Assembly (NCBI RefSeq): GCF_003063475.1
Contig: NZ_NESP01000001.1
Location: forward strand, 1,550,001 to 1,614,000
Length of the DNA: 64,000 nt
Reading direction: 5' to 3'
Source of the DNA: Limnohabitans curvus
Lineage (GTDB): Bacteria; Pseudomonadota; Gammaproteobacteria; Burkholderiales; Burkholderiaceae_C
The position numbers were made by a program, and so were the translations under genes. Positions 7,357 to 16,213 of the stretch are shown one piece after another (within the stretch, counting starts at the first letter, position 1; every line of letters begins with the position of its first letter). The notes below the pieces were generated by a model that worked only from the letters and a program-made list of their open reading frames with translations, was not told the DNA's origin and made no database searches.

Positions 7357-8915
7357 GTCTTGAGCGCTCGCTCGTGTAACTCAAGGTTACTCTCTTTGCA
7401 CTCGTAAACCGTAAAGAACTCTCCGCGATGGCGCGCTTTGTAATGGTCGCGAAATGCGCTCTGTGCATCCACTGAGAAAAGAGGCTCGTTGGTGTAAAAG
7501 TTCACAATCGAAAATGGGATGCCATGGTTTGGGGTTGCGATGAACTTGTTTTGACAGCCATTGAGAAAAGCAACAAAAGGTTTGTCAGAAATGCCGGAGT
7601 AACTCAAGTCCATAAAGCCGGCGTATTCAAATTGAGGTGCAGCGGAGGTAATCAAATAGGGCCGCAAAAACGTCAAGTTGTAGTTGTCGTTTTCTTTGTC
7701 GGTGATCCCCATGAGCAAGCTGGGATATTCTTTGGCAAACTTTTGGATTTCGAGCGTCGCTTGGCGTTGCGACTCGATCGTCGATACGCTCTTGATCTCC
7801 GAGTCATAAATGTTTTTCCAAACAAAAGAGAGCACGTAGAGAGCCAAGATGGCGAGGCCAATTTTGATGCCTAAAAATTTGGCTTCGATGTTTTCAATTT
7901 TTCGTAATTGAATCTCATAGAGATATGAATTCAACACGACGATGGGAATCAGATGATGGACGCCGGCACCAGGCTTTGAGCCTGCAATGGCAACAAGAAT
8001 TTCAATAAGCACAACGCCCGTCCATCTGTAGGCTTCGTACCGGGATACGGTTGTGCATCTGAACGTCAGAGCAATGGGTATCCATGCAAACAACAGAAAA
8101 AACAAATTCTTTTCTAAGTAAGCAAACGAGATGCCGTGCTTTGTTGCCAACTTCAAATACTCAAAATATTGAAGCAATGACGTCCCGCCATCTATGAAAA
8201 AGCTCAAACACACGACTACAAAGGCGACAACGAATTGAGCAACTGTGCGCAACGAGTGGCCGCCAAAGAAAATCAGGAATGGCAGGATGTACAAAATTCC
8301 GTGCGCTTTTAAGGAGCTTGCAAGCCCTGCCAACACGCCCAGCAGTAGCGCTTTGTGCGTTGGCTGTCGCTCAACGATCAGAGCAGCTAACGCAACAAGC
8401 AAAACAAAGTAAGGCTCTGCGCGATTCCAAAACAGAATCAGGTTGAAAGGTAGCAATAAAAGCAAATACGCTTTGGCTAACGAGTTCTTGTAGGTAAAGA
8501 AAAGCAAACACCACGCGATGTTGAAGGCAATCACGCTCGGCAGCTTAGAGCTGAGGATTGGGTCGCTGCTAAGCGCTAAAAACGGAAACTGAACCCAGTA
8601 AAGTGCTGGACCATAGAGCAACCCATGCATGGACGGGGCGTCCATGGGGGGATACAAGTCGCCACCTTGCATCCAGATCAAGGTGATTTGTGTGATGGTT
8701 GGCTCTAAGTGGTCAATGAAGTTCGGATAGAACAAGTAGAGAACCGAGCACGCGGCTGTAAAAATAAAAGCAGCGTACGTCAACGGCTTTGCCAGCGTGT
8801 CGATATGTCTCGCATACCGGTTGGGAATTAGCCAAGAAGCCACCCATCCTAAAACGAGTGAAATTCCAACGCCATACATACCGAGGAAAAGCAGGTAGTG
8901 TTTCAACGATGCCAC
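7344..8915 (-). CDS. Multi-pass GT-C-like glycosyltransferase, hypothetical
   Basis: 523-aa membrane protein with about ten hydrophobic helices in the first two thirds and a soluble C-terminal part (about residues 375-523). An early extracytoplasmic loop contains HLEP and GGDLYPPMDAP, resembling the acidic catalytic loop of GT-C (ArnT/PMT-like) lipid-linked sugar transferases. The gene uses more AT-rich codons than its neighbours, and its 3' end has replaced the front of a cytochrome c gene, so recent acquisition is plausible. No sugar-nucleotide or polysaccharide genes flank it. The exact activity cannot be named. Confidence 0.6.
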   Translation of the reverse strand: MASLKHYLLFLGMYGVGISLVLGWVASWLIPNRYARHIDTLAKPLTYAAFIFTAACSVLYLFYPNFIDHLEPTITQITLIWMQGGDLYPPMDAPSMHGLLYGPALYWVQFPFLALSSDPILSSKLPSVIAFNIAWCLLFFTYKNSLAKAYLLLLLPFNLILFWNRAEPYFVLLVALAALIVERQPTHKALLLGVLAGLASSLKAHGILYILPFLIFFGGHSLRTVAQFVVAFVVVCLSFFIDGGTSLLQYFEYLKLATKHGISFAYLEKNLFFLLFAWIPIALTFRCTTVSRYEAYRWTGVVLIEILVAIAGSKPGAGVHHLIPIVVLNSYLYEIQLRKIENIEAKFLGIKIGLAILALYVLSFVWKNIYDSEIKSVSTIESQRQATLEIQKFAKEYPSLLMGITDKENDNYNLTFLRPYLITSAAPQFEYAGFMDLSYSGISDKPFVAFLNGCQNKFIATPNHGIPFSIVNFYTNEPLFSVDAQSAFRDHYKARHRGEFFTVYECKESNLELHERALKTWKN

Positions 8916-8954
8916 TTAAGTATTCCCTGCTTTGCTACGTCTATCTGATGTGTA

Positions 8955-8990
8955 CAAAACAAAACCCGCTCTCAGGCGGGTTTTGTTTTG
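8955..8990 (-). terminator. Strong intrinsic terminator downstream of panD
   Basis: Perfect 15-bp inverted repeat (8955-8969 and 8976-8990) with a 6-nt loop and T-rich flanks on both strands. It follows the panD stop on the minus strand and precedes the glycosyltransferase-like gene, so it should insulate that gene from panD transcription. Confidence 0.88.
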
Positions 8991-9001
8991 AGACATTGAA
9001 A

Positions 9002-9406
9002 TCAGCACTCATCCGTCCCATGCCCCGGCGCAGCCTGCGTAGGCACATGGTGACGCAAACCCACTTGCTGGTTGTGCTCATCCACAAACACGAGTTGTGG
9101 TTCATGGGTGGCCACTTGGTCTTCGTGAACTTGAGCGAATGACGCAATGATCAACAAGTCGCCCACGCTGGCGCGACGTGCGGCAGAGCCGTTGACCGAA
9201 ATCATGCCCGAACCACGTTCACCTTTGATGGCGTAAGTGATGAAGCGCTCGCCGTTGTTGATGTTCCAGATGTGGACTTGTTCGTTCTCACAAATGTTGG
9301 CGGCGTCCAGCAGGTTTTCGTCGATGGCGCAGGAGCCCTCATAGTGCAATTCGCACTGGGTGGTGGCAACGCGGTGAATTTTGGATTTGAGCAGGGTACG
9401 GAACAT
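9002..9406 (-). CDS. panD: Aspartate 1-decarboxylase
   Basis: 134-aa pyruvoyl-dependent enzyme that makes beta-alanine from L-aspartate for pantothenate and coenzyme A synthesis in the cytoplasm. The start [11 protein letters not shown] (9406) is the normal PanD start; an upstream frame is rejected. The self-cleavage site is visible as HYEGSC, with cleavage expected between Gly24 and Ser25, where Ser25 becomes the pyruvoyl group. Lys9 and Tyr22 are at expected positions, and the middle motif [12 protein letters not shown] is present. Length fits the family. It stands alone here without panB or panC. Confidence 0.96.
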   Translation of the reverse strand: MFRTLLKSKIHRVATTQCELHYEGSCAIDENLLDAANICENEQVHIWNINNGERFITYAIKGERGSGMISVNGSAARRASVGDLLIIASFAQVHEDQVATHEPQLVFVDEHNQQVGLRHHVPTQAAPGHGTDEC

Positions 9407-9452
9407 GTCTAAAAATCGGTCAAAAACGAAGCAATGCCTCAATCATAGTGGG

Positions 9453-10730
9453 TCAGCCCAAATACTTTGCCGCGCCAAGGCCCGCCACGCGAGCACTGGC
9501 CAAGCAAGCGCTCAGCAGGTAGCCGCCGGTGGGCGCTTCCCAGTCCAGCATTTCGCCCGCCACAAACAAACCGGGCAGAGCGCTGGCCATCAGGTGTGCG
9601 TCCAGTGCTTCTAGGCGCACGCCGCCTGCGCTGCTGATGGCTTCGTCCATCGGGCGCGTGGCCGCCAGCGTGATGGGCAAATGTTTGATGGCTGCTGCCA
9701 GTTGCGCGGGGTCGTTCATGGCTTCTTTGCTCAACACTTCGTGCAACAGCGCCAAGTGCAAGGCCGTGAGGTTGAGGCGGCTTTTCAAATGGCTGCTGAG
9801 CGAGCGGGTGCCACGCGGGTGTGACACCTCGGCCAACACGCGCTCAGGCGTGAAGTCGGGTTTGAGGTCGAGTGCCAAGGTGGCGCTGCCGTTGCGTGCA
9901 ATGTCGTCGCGCAACAAATCAGAGGCGGCGTAAACCAAGTTGCCTTCCACGCCGGTGGCCGTGACCACAAACTCGCCGCGACGGCTAAAGCTCTGGCCCA
10001 TGCTGTCGGTAAATGACAAGGCGACTGACTTCAGTGGTGTGCCTCCAAACTGGCTCGACAGGTGGCTGCTCCAGCCCGTCTGGCCATCACGCCCTTGCAC
10101 ATCAAAGCCGCAGTTGCTGGGGCGAAGTGGCGACACGTCAATGCCCAATGCGCTGACCCACGGTTGCCATGCGCCGTCTGAGCCCAACTTGGCCCAACTG
10201 CCACCGCCCAGTGCCAACAGCACAGCATCAGCCTGTGCTGTATGTGCGCCCTGGGGTGTGTCAAAGCTCAAGGTGAATTTTTTGTCTGCGTGTTGCAACG
10301 CACCGTTCCAGCGGTGGCGCATATGAAAGGTCACGGGCACGCCCTGTGTGGGGTGACGCAAACGATGCAGCCACGCGCGCAGCAGCGGCGCAGCTTTCAT
10401 GTCGGTGGGGAAGATGCGCTGCGAGCTGCCCACAAACGTGTCAAGGCCTAAGCCCTTGACCCATTCGCAAATGGCGGCTGCATCAAATGCTTTGAGCCAT
10501 GTTGCGCAAGCCTCGCTGCGCTCGGCATAGCGTGTGGTGAAAATGTCAAAAGGCTCGGCGTGTGTGAGGTTGAGCCCACCCAAGCCTGCCAGCAAAAACT
10601 TGCGGCCCACCGAAGGCATGGCGTCATACACATGCACGTTTACGCCTGCAGCGCTGAGCATTTCAGCGGCCATCAGGCCAGCGGGGCCTGCGCCAATGAT
10701 GGCGATTTGTTGGTTTGTATTTGTAGTCAC
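9453..10730 (-). CDS. HI0933-like NAD(P)/FAD-dependent oxidoreductase (TIGR03862-type)
   Basis: 425-aa flavoprotein starting with GTG. The N-terminal dinucleotide-binding motif GAGPAGLMAAEML is followed by GRKFLLAGLGGLNLTHAEP, which is characteristic of the HI0933/BaiN-like group. The C-terminal FAD contact region is GLFVAGEMLDWEAPTGGYLL. The physiological substrate of this subfamily is not settled. It is divergent from ureD, the two starts being only about 32 bp apart, so a shared promoter region is likely. Confidence 0.85.
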   Translation of the reverse strand: MTTNTNQQIAIIGAGPAGLMAAEMLSAAGVNVHVYDAMPSVGRKFLLAGLGGLNLTHAEPFDIFTTRYAERSEACATWLKAFDAAAICEWVKGLGLDTFVGSSQRIFPTDMKAAPLLRAWLHRLRHPTQGVPVTFHMRHRWNGALQHADKKFTLSFDTPQGAHTAQADAVLLALGGGSWAKLGSDGAWQPWVSALGIDVSPLRPSNCGFDVQGRDGQTGWSSHLSSQFGGTPLKSVALSFTDSMGQSFSRRGEFVVTATGVEGNLVYAASDLLRDDIARNGSATLALDLKPDFTPERVLAEVSHPRGTRSLSSHLKSRLNLTALHLALLHEVLSKEAMNDPAQLAAAIKHLPITLAATRPMDEAISSAGGVRLEALDAHLMASALPGLFVAGEMLDWEAPTGGYLLSACLASARVAGLGAAKYLG

Positions 10731-10762
10731 ACCTCAAGTGTAGGCGGCGAATACCCTGCATC

Positions 10763-11614
10763 GTGAGCGAAAATCAACGCATGACTGGTTGGCACGCACA
10801 TCTCAAACTCGACTACACCCTGAACGCGGAGCGCACGGTGGCTAAGTTTGAACACGAAGGCCCGCTGCGCGTGTTGCAAAGCCTTTACCCCGAAGGCGAC
10901 GCCGTGTGCCACAACGTGCTGGTGCATCCACCCAGTGGTTTGGTGGGCGGTGATGTGTTGGACATCCACTTGAACTTGGGTGCTGGCACGCATGCGTTGT
11001 TGACCACGCCTGGCGCGACACGTTTTTACAGAAGCGAACAAGGCTTGGCCACGCAGCAAGTCAAAGCCCATGTGGGCGACGGCGCGCGCTTAGAGTGGCT
11101 GCCGCTAGAAACCATTGCCTACAACGGTTGCCATGGGTTGAACCATGCGGTGTTCGATCTCGCCCCCACAGCAGAGATGATGGCTTGGGACATCACGGCC
11201 CTCGGGCTACCCAACGCCAACTTACCCTTTGAGCGCGGTCAGTTGCAGCAGCACATGGAAGTGTCGGGTGTGTGGCTAGAGCGCGGTTTGATCGACGCAC
11301 AAGACGCACGTTTGATGGATGGCCCACTGGGTTTGGCCAAGCAGCGATGCATGGCCACTTTGGTGTTTGCGTGTGGGGCCGATTTGCCGCGTGAGCGACG
11401 CGATGTGGCACTGGCCTTGGCGCGTGAACTGACGGAAGTAGCACCTGCGGGTTTGGTGGCGGGTGTGACATCGCCACATCCGCGTGTGGTGGTGTTGCGT
11501 ACCTTGTCGCCGTTGGTGGAGCCTGCGCAGAATTTGTTGCGTGGGGTTTGGGCTTCTTGGCGACGTGGCATGTGGGGTATGTCGGATGTGCCGCCGCGTA
11601 TTTGGTCTATGTAG
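10763..11614 (+). CDS. ureD: Urease accessory protein UreD
   Basis: 283-aa UreD (also called UreH), the scaffold that with UreF and UreG delivers nickel to apo-urease. Family motifs are VHPPSGLVGGDVLDI, LLTTPGATRFYRS and LEWLPLETIAYNG. The frame can start at GTG 10763 or ATG 10781; neither has a strong ribosome-binding site. Unusually, it is separated from ureABCEFG by the inverted urtABCDE operon and converges on urtE. It must therefore be expressed from its own promoter in the short divergent gap upstream. Confidence 0.95.
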   Translation: MSENQRMTGWHAHLKLDYTLNAERTVAKFEHEGPLRVLQSLYPEGDAVCHNVLVHPPSGLVGGDVLDIHLNLGAGTHALLTTPGATRFYRSEQGLATQQVKAHVGDGARLEWLPLETIAYNGCHGLNHAVFDLAPTAEMMAWDITALGLPNANLPFERGQLQQHMEVSGVWLERGLIDAQDARLMDGPLGLAKQRCMATLVFACGADLPRERRDVALALARELTEVAPAGLVAGVTSPHPRVVVLRTLSPLVEPAQNLLRGVWASWRRGMWGMSDVPPRIWSM

Positions 11615-11636
11615 TTTTTGGTTTTTGCTGGGCTCG

Positions 11637-11714
11637 CTGGGGGCAGAGGGGTTGGGCAGGTTCCTCATGCTGGGGTACCAGAAATCGTCACCTGCCCAAA
11701 CCCTCTGCCCCCAG
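11637..11714. repeat. 25-bp inverted repeat between convergent ureD and urtE
   Basis: Arms 11637-11661 and 11690-11714 are complementary at 24 of 25 positions, with a 28-nt spacer. The arms are very GC-rich. No immediate T-run follows the second arm; a short T-run begins about 16 nt later on the plus strand. It sits between the stops of convergent genes. It could be a bidirectional terminator or a dispersed fold-back element. Confidence 0.8.
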
Positions 11715-11777
11715 ACTACGGCATACAGTTTTTTAGGATGCCCTCCGGCGAGAAACCTTCACGAGCAAAACAAAACC

Positions 11778-12500
11778 TCAGATAGCAACCAGCTGACGAA
11801 CGTTGTTGCGTTGCATATCCGAACCTAAGCCACGCGCAATCACCTCGCCGCGTTCCATCACCAAGTAGTCATCAGCCAGCTCTTCAGCAAAGTCGTAATA
11901 CTGCTCGCACAGCAAGATGGCCATGTCACCACGACTGGCCAGCATGCGAATCACGCGGCCGATGTCTTTGATGATGCTCGGCTGAATGCCTTCGGTGGGT
12001 TCATCCAACACCAACAACTTGGGGCCTGATGCCAAAGCCCTTGCAATGGCGAGTTGCTGTTGTTGACCGCCTGACAAATCACCGCCACGGCGGTGCAGCA
12101 TTTGTTTGAGCACAGGGAAGAGTTCAAACAACTCCGCAGGAATGTCTGTGCCTGCGGGTTGCGTGGCGAGGCCCATGCGCAAGTTGTCTTCGACGGTCAG
12201 GCGCGCAAAGATTTCGCGTCCCTGTGGCACATAGCCAATGCCTGCACGCGCACGTTCGTAGGGTGCCGCGCGTTCGATGGCTTCGCCGTTGAAGGTGATG
12301 TTGCCATCGCGAATGGGCACCGCACCCATCAACGATTTGAGCAGCGTGGTTTTGCCCACGCCGTTGCGGCCTAGCAGCACCGTGATGCGGCCTAGGTTGG
12401 CTTCAAAGCTCACATCGCGCAGGATGTGCGAGCCGCCGTAGAACTGGTTGATGTTGGCGGCTTGAAGGATGGGCGTGTGTGTGGTTTGCATAGTCAACAT
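11778..12500 (-). CDS. urtE: Urea ABC transporter ATP-binding protein UrtE
   Basis: 240-aa ATPase of the LivF class, which powers the UrtABCDE high-affinity urea importer. Walker A is GRNGVGKTT, the ABC signature is LSGGQQQQLAIARAL, and Walker B is LLVLDEPTEGIQPSI. The YGGSHILRDVSF start region is typical of UrtE. The start at 12500 lies just after the urtD stop; a second in-frame ATG is at 12491. It is the last gene of the minus-strand urt operon. Confidence 0.95.
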   Translation of the reverse strand: MLTMQTTHTPILQAANINQFYGGSHILRDVSFEANLGRITVLLGRNGVGKTTLLKSLMGAVPIRDGNITFNGEAIERAAPYERARAGIGYVPQGREIFARLTVEDNLRMGLATQPAGTDIPAELFELFPVLKQMLHRRGGDLSGGQQQQLAIARALASGPKLLVLDEPTEGIQPSIIKDIGRVIRMLASRGDMAILLCEQYYDFAEELADDYLVMERGEVIARGLGSDMQRNNVRQLVAI

Positions 12501-12505
12501 CAGAG

Positions 12506-13378
12506 TTAGCGGCCTAGGTACACCTCAATCACGCGCTCGTCGGCTTGCACTTGTGCCAGCGTGCCTTGCGCCAACACCGAGCCGTCGCACAGCACGGTGA
12601 CGATGTCGGAGATGGTGTTGATGAAGCTCATGTCGTGTTCCACCACCATCAGCGAGTGTTTGCCTTTGAGGGTCAAGAAAAGTTCTGCCGTGCGTTCAGT
12701 TTCAAAGTCAGTCATGCCGGCCACGGGTTCGTCGAGCAGCAAGAGTTTGGGGTCTTGCATGAGCAACATACCAATCTCCAGCCACTGCTTTTGGCCGTGG
12801 CTCAGGTTGCCCGCTTGGGCGTTCACGCTGTCTTCTAAGTGGATGGTGTGCAGCACCTCGCTCAAGCGGTCGCGTTGCGTGCCGTTGAGTTTGAAGAACA
12901 TCGAGGCAGCCACACCCTTGTGGGTTTTCAGAGCCAGCTCTAAGTTTTCAAACACGCTTAAGCGTTCAAACACGGTTGGTTTTTGAAACTTGCGGCCAAT
13001 GCCCAGCTGTGCAATTTCAGGTTCGTTGTGGCGCAGCAAGTCGATGGTGCTGCCAAAGAACACTTGGCCCGAGTCGGGTTTGGTTTTGCCCGTGATGATG
13101 TCCATCATCGTGGTCTTGCCCGCGCCGTTGGGCCCGATGATGCAGCGCAGTTCGCCCGGCGCAATGTCGAGTGACAAACCGTTGATGGCTTTGAAGCCAT
13201 CGAAGCTCACGTGCACATCTTCCAAGTACAAGATGCGGCCATGCGTCAGGTCCAGGCTGCCGGGTTCGTGCACGCGACCAAAGCCTGCGCTGCGGTCGCC
13301 CGAGGTAACTTCGCTCACCACACGCGCTTGGTGTGTGGCGAGGCGCTTGGCGCCTTCTTCAAACAGATCGGGGGTCAT
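12506..13378 (-). CDS. urtD: Urea ABC transporter ATP-binding protein UrtD
   Basis: 290-aa ATPase of the LivG class. Walker A is GPNGAGKTT, the signature is LSHGQKQWLEIGMLL, and Walker B is LLLLDEPVAGMTDFE. The N-terminal extension of about 45 residues before the ATPase core is common in UrtD. The ATG at 13378 overlaps the urtC stop by 4 bp (ATGA), implying translational coupling. It pairs with UrtE at the inner membrane to energise urea uptake. Confidence 0.95.
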   Translation of the reverse strand: MTPDLFEEGAKRLATHQARVVSEVTSGDRSAGFGRVHEPGSLDLTHGRILYLEDVHVSFDGFKAINGLSLDIAPGELRCIIGPNGAGKTTMMDIITGKTKPDSGQVFFGSTIDLLRHNEPEIAQLGIGRKFQKPTVFERLSVFENLELALKTHKGVAASMFFKLNGTQRDRLSEVLHTIHLEDSVNAQAGNLSHGQKQWLEIGMLLMQDPKLLLLDEPVAGMTDFETERTAELFLTLKGKHSLMVVEHDMSFINTISDIVTVLCDGSVLAQGTLAQVQADERVIEVYLGR

Positions 13379-14505
13379 ACGCGCTCCTCTGCTTTTGTCT
13401 TGGCGCTGAGTTTTTGCATCAGGCCCACCACGCCCTGCGGCATGTACAGCGTCACGCCAATGAACAACGCACCCAAGAAATACAACCAAAACTCAGGCGC
13501 CGTCACCGTCAACCAGCTCTTCATGCCGTTGACCAAGAACGCGCCCACGATGGGGCCAATCAGCGAAGCGCGTCCGCCCACGGCGGCCCACACCGCCATT
13601 TCAATGGAGTTGGCGGGGCTCATTTCACTGGGGTTGATGATGCCCACTTGTGGCACATACAAGGCACCGGCAATGCCGCACATCACCGCAGAGATAACCC
13701 AGATGGTGAGCTTGTAGGGCAGGGGCGAGTAGCCCGAGAACATCACGCGGCTTTCGGCATCACGAATGGCTTGCAGCACGCGGCCAAACTTGCTTTGCAC
13801 CAACCAGCGTGCAAACAAATAGCTCATCAACAAAGCCCAACCCGTCAGCACAAACAAGGTCATGCGCATGGCGGGTGTGGCAATGGGCAAGTCCAAGATG
13901 CGTTTGAAATCGGTGAAGCCGTTGTTGCCACCAAAACCAGTTTCGTTGCGGAAGAACAGCAGCATGGCCGCAAACGTCATGGCCTGCGTGATGATGGAGA
14001 AATACACGCCTTTGATGCGTGAGCGAAAGGCGAAGTAGCCAAACACAAAGGCCAACACCCCGGGGACCAACACGATCATCAGCAGCGTGGCAAGAAAGCT
14101 GTCGCTGAAGGTCCAATGCCAAGGCAAGGTTTTCCAATCGAGGAACACCATGAAGTCGGGCAGGTTGCTTTTGTAGTTGCCGTCTGTGCCGATCTGGCGC
14201 ATCAGGTACATGCCCATCACGTAGCCGCCGAGTGCAAAAAATAAACCGTGGCCCAGCGACAAGATGCCGGTGTAGCCCCAAATCAAATCAATGGCCAAAG
14301 CGCAGATGGCGTAGCACATGACCTTGCCCACCAAGGCCACGGCGTAGTCGCTCATGTGGAACACGCTGTCCGCGGGCACCCACAGGTTGAGTACGGGCAC
14401 CACTGCGCATACGGTGATGAAGGCCGCCAAGAAAAGTATCCAGCCTTTGGTGCCCAAGAGGGCAGGCGCTTCGGGCAGTTGCAAAGTAGAAGTGGTGTGT
14501 GTCAT
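13375..14505 (-). CDS. urtC: Urea ABC transporter permease UrtC
   Basis: 376-aa LivM-class permease with about ten hydrophobic segments. Recognisable segments are DLIWGYTGILSLGHGLFFALGGY and VGGRASLIGPIVGAF. ATG 14505 was chosen over an in-frame GTG at 14520, because it lies 2 nt after the urtB stop. It forms the transmembrane channel together with UrtB. Confidence 0.95.
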   Translation of the reverse strand: MTHTTSTLQLPEAPALLGTKGWILFLAAFITVCAVVPVLNLWVPADSVFHMSDYAVALVGKVMCYAICALAIDLIWGYTGILSLGHGLFFALGGYVMGMYLMRQIGTDGNYKSNLPDFMVFLDWKTLPWHWTFSDSFLATLLMIVLVPGVLAFVFGYFAFRSRIKGVYFSIITQAMTFAAMLLFFRNETGFGGNNGFTDFKRILDLPIATPAMRMTLFVLTGWALLMSYLFARWLVQSKFGRVLQAIRDAESRVMFSGYSPLPYKLTIWVISAVMCGIAGALYVPQVGIINPSEMSPANSIEMAVWAAVGGRASLIGPIVGAFLVNGMKSWLTVTAPEFWLYFLGALFIGVTLYMPQGVVGLMQKLSAKTKAEERV

Positions 14506-14506
14506 G

Positions 14507-16162
14507 TCATGCCTCCGCACTGCGGCCTTTCATGGCAAAGATGCCTTGGGGACGTTTTTGGATGAACACGATGATGAACACCAACACCGCAATCTTGGCC
14601 AGCACCGCACCGGCCACGCCTTCGAGCAATTTGTTCATCAGGCCCAGGCCCATCGCGGCATACACCGTGCCTGCCAGTTGGCCCACGCCACCCAGCACCA
14701 CCACCATGAAGGCGTCGACGATGTAGTTTTGGCCGAGGTCTGGCCCGACGTTGCCGATTTGGCTGAGCGCACAACCGGCCAAGCCCGCGATGCCGCAACC
14801 GAGCGAGAACGCATAGGTGTCGATGCGTGCCGTGTTCACGCCCAAAGCCGAAGCCATCGGGCGGTTTTGTGTGACGCCGCGCACGAACAAACCCAAACGT
14901 GTTTTGCTGATCAACAGCGTCATGCCCACCAACACAAACACCGCAAAGCCAATGATGATCAAACGGTTGTAGGGCAGCGAGAGGTTGGCCAGCAGTTGCA
15001 CGCCGCCGCTCATCCAAGAAGGGTTTTCAACGCCCACGTTTTGCGCGCCAAAAATACTGCGCACGCCTTGCATCAACACCAAGCTGATGCCCCATGTGGC
15101 CAGCAGTGTTTCGAGCGGGCGGCCATACAAGTGACGCAACACCAATCGCTCCAGCACCGCACCCACCAAGGCCGCCGCGAGGAACGAGGCTGGCACGGCC
15201 ACCAACAAATACGCGTCAAACATGCCCGGCAAATATTGACGGAACAAGCCCTGCACCACGTAGGTGGCGTAAGCGCCAATCATCATTAGCTCGCCGTGCG
15301 CCATGTTGATGACGCCCATCAAACCGTAGGTGATGGCGAGACCCAAGGCGACCAGCAAAAGAATAGAACCCAAGCTGATGCCAGTGAACAACGCCCCCAG
15401 TTTTTCACCCCAGCTCAGCGCCGCTTGGATGGTGAGCAGCGAGGTTTGCAACTGAGCGCGCACCTTTTTGTCTTCCTCTTGGCTCAGACGTTGGTTGAGT
15501 AAAAGTTGGGTGTCCGGCGTTTGGCTGTCAGCCAAAGTTTTGGCCGAGGCAAAGCGTTCGTCGGCGTCGTTGCTGTTGAGCAAAATCGCCGCACGGGCCA
15601 ACAACATTTGTTTTTTCACGCCCTCGTTGGTTTCGCTGGCCACGGCTTTTTCCAGCATGGCAAGTTTGGTGGGGTCGGGTTCTTTCAGCACCGACTTGGC
15701 AGCTTGCACACGCAAGGCGGCATCGGGGCTGAGCAATTGCAGGGCAGACAAGGCGGCGTCAATTTCGCCGCGCATGCGGTTGTTGTTGATCACGTCTTCT
15801 GCGGTGTCGGGCAGGGTGGTGGCGTCACCACTCACGGGGTCGGTGGCTTTGCCATCGCGCACCACCAGCACTTGTGTGCCATTCACTTTCACCGCGTCAT
15901 CGGCCATGGCTTGCAAAAAGGCGGCGGTTGGTGCGTCGGGTGAGGCGAGTGCTTTTTGCAGTGCGGTCACGCGTGCATCGGTGTCGCCCAGCGTGAGTGC
16001 GCGTGTTTGCTCCGCGGTCAGCGCCAACGCGCTGGATTGACCGAGCAAGGCAATGGCCAATCCGCAAGTGACGCGCACAACAAAATCGCGACATGCTGCG
16101 CTGCGCTGCTGCAGCTTGGGCATGCGCGTCGAAATAGAAAAACAAGTCATCCAAATTCCCAT
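14507..16162 (-). CDS. urtB: Urea ABC transporter permease UrtB
   Basis: LivH-class permease of about 551 aa. It has a signal-like hydrophobic segment near residues 35-50, a soluble helical domain (about residues 50-250), then eight or so membrane helices. The long N-terminal periplasmic domain is normal for UrtB. Membrane motifs include GLAITYGLMGVINMAHGELM and VVVLGGVGQLAGTVYAA. ATG 16162 was chosen because the frame further upstream runs through the terminator hairpin at 16163-16189; ATG 16150 is an alternative. The preceding intercistronic terminator suggests urtB-E are expressed below urtA. Confidence 0.93.
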   Translation of the reverse strand: MGIWMTCFSISTRMPKLQQRSAACRDFVVRVTCGLAIALLGQSSALALTAEQTRALTLGDTDARVTALQKALASPDAPTAAFLQAMADDAVKVNGTQVLVVRDGKATDPVSGDATTLPDTAEDVINNNRMRGEIDAALSALQLLSPDAALRVQAAKSVLKEPDPTKLAMLEKAVASETNEGVKKQMLLARAAILLNSNDADERFASAKTLADSQTPDTQLLLNQRLSQEEDKKVRAQLQTSLLTIQAALSWGEKLGALFTGISLGSILLLVALGLAITYGLMGVINMAHGELMMIGAYATYVVQGLFRQYLPGMFDAYLLVAVPASFLAAALVGAVLERLVLRHLYGRPLETLLATWGISLVLMQGVRSIFGAQNVGVENPSWMSGGVQLLANLSLPYNRLIIIGFAVFVLVGMTLLISKTRLGLFVRGVTQNRPMASALGVNTARIDTYAFSLGCGIAGLAGCALSQIGNVGPDLGQNYIVDAFMVVVLGGVGQLAGTVYAAMGLGLMNKLLEGVAGAVLAKIAVLVFIIVFIQKRPQGIFAMKGRSAEA

Positions 16163-16189
16163 AAAAAAGGGGAGGGCAGTGCCCTCCCC
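16163..16189 (-). terminator. Intercistronic terminator between urtA and urtB
   Basis: Perfect 9-bp GC-rich arms (16169-16177 and 16181-16189) with a 3-nt loop, followed on the minus strand by six T residues. This is a classic intrinsic terminator placed just before urtB. It probably lets most transcripts stop after urtA, giving an excess of binding protein over membrane components, as in many ABC operons. Confidence 0.85.
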
Positions 16190-16213
16190 CAAGTTCATCC
16201 CTCGGAGAAAGGT

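Noticed and set aside
9453..10730. Possible link of the flavoprotein to the urease block
   Set aside because: Only the divergent position supports it; the family has no known nitrogen role, so it was annotated independently.
14354..15289. 311-codon open frame antisense to urtC-urtB
   Set aside because: His/Gln-rich shadow of urtB; low-complexity composition and no ribosome site.
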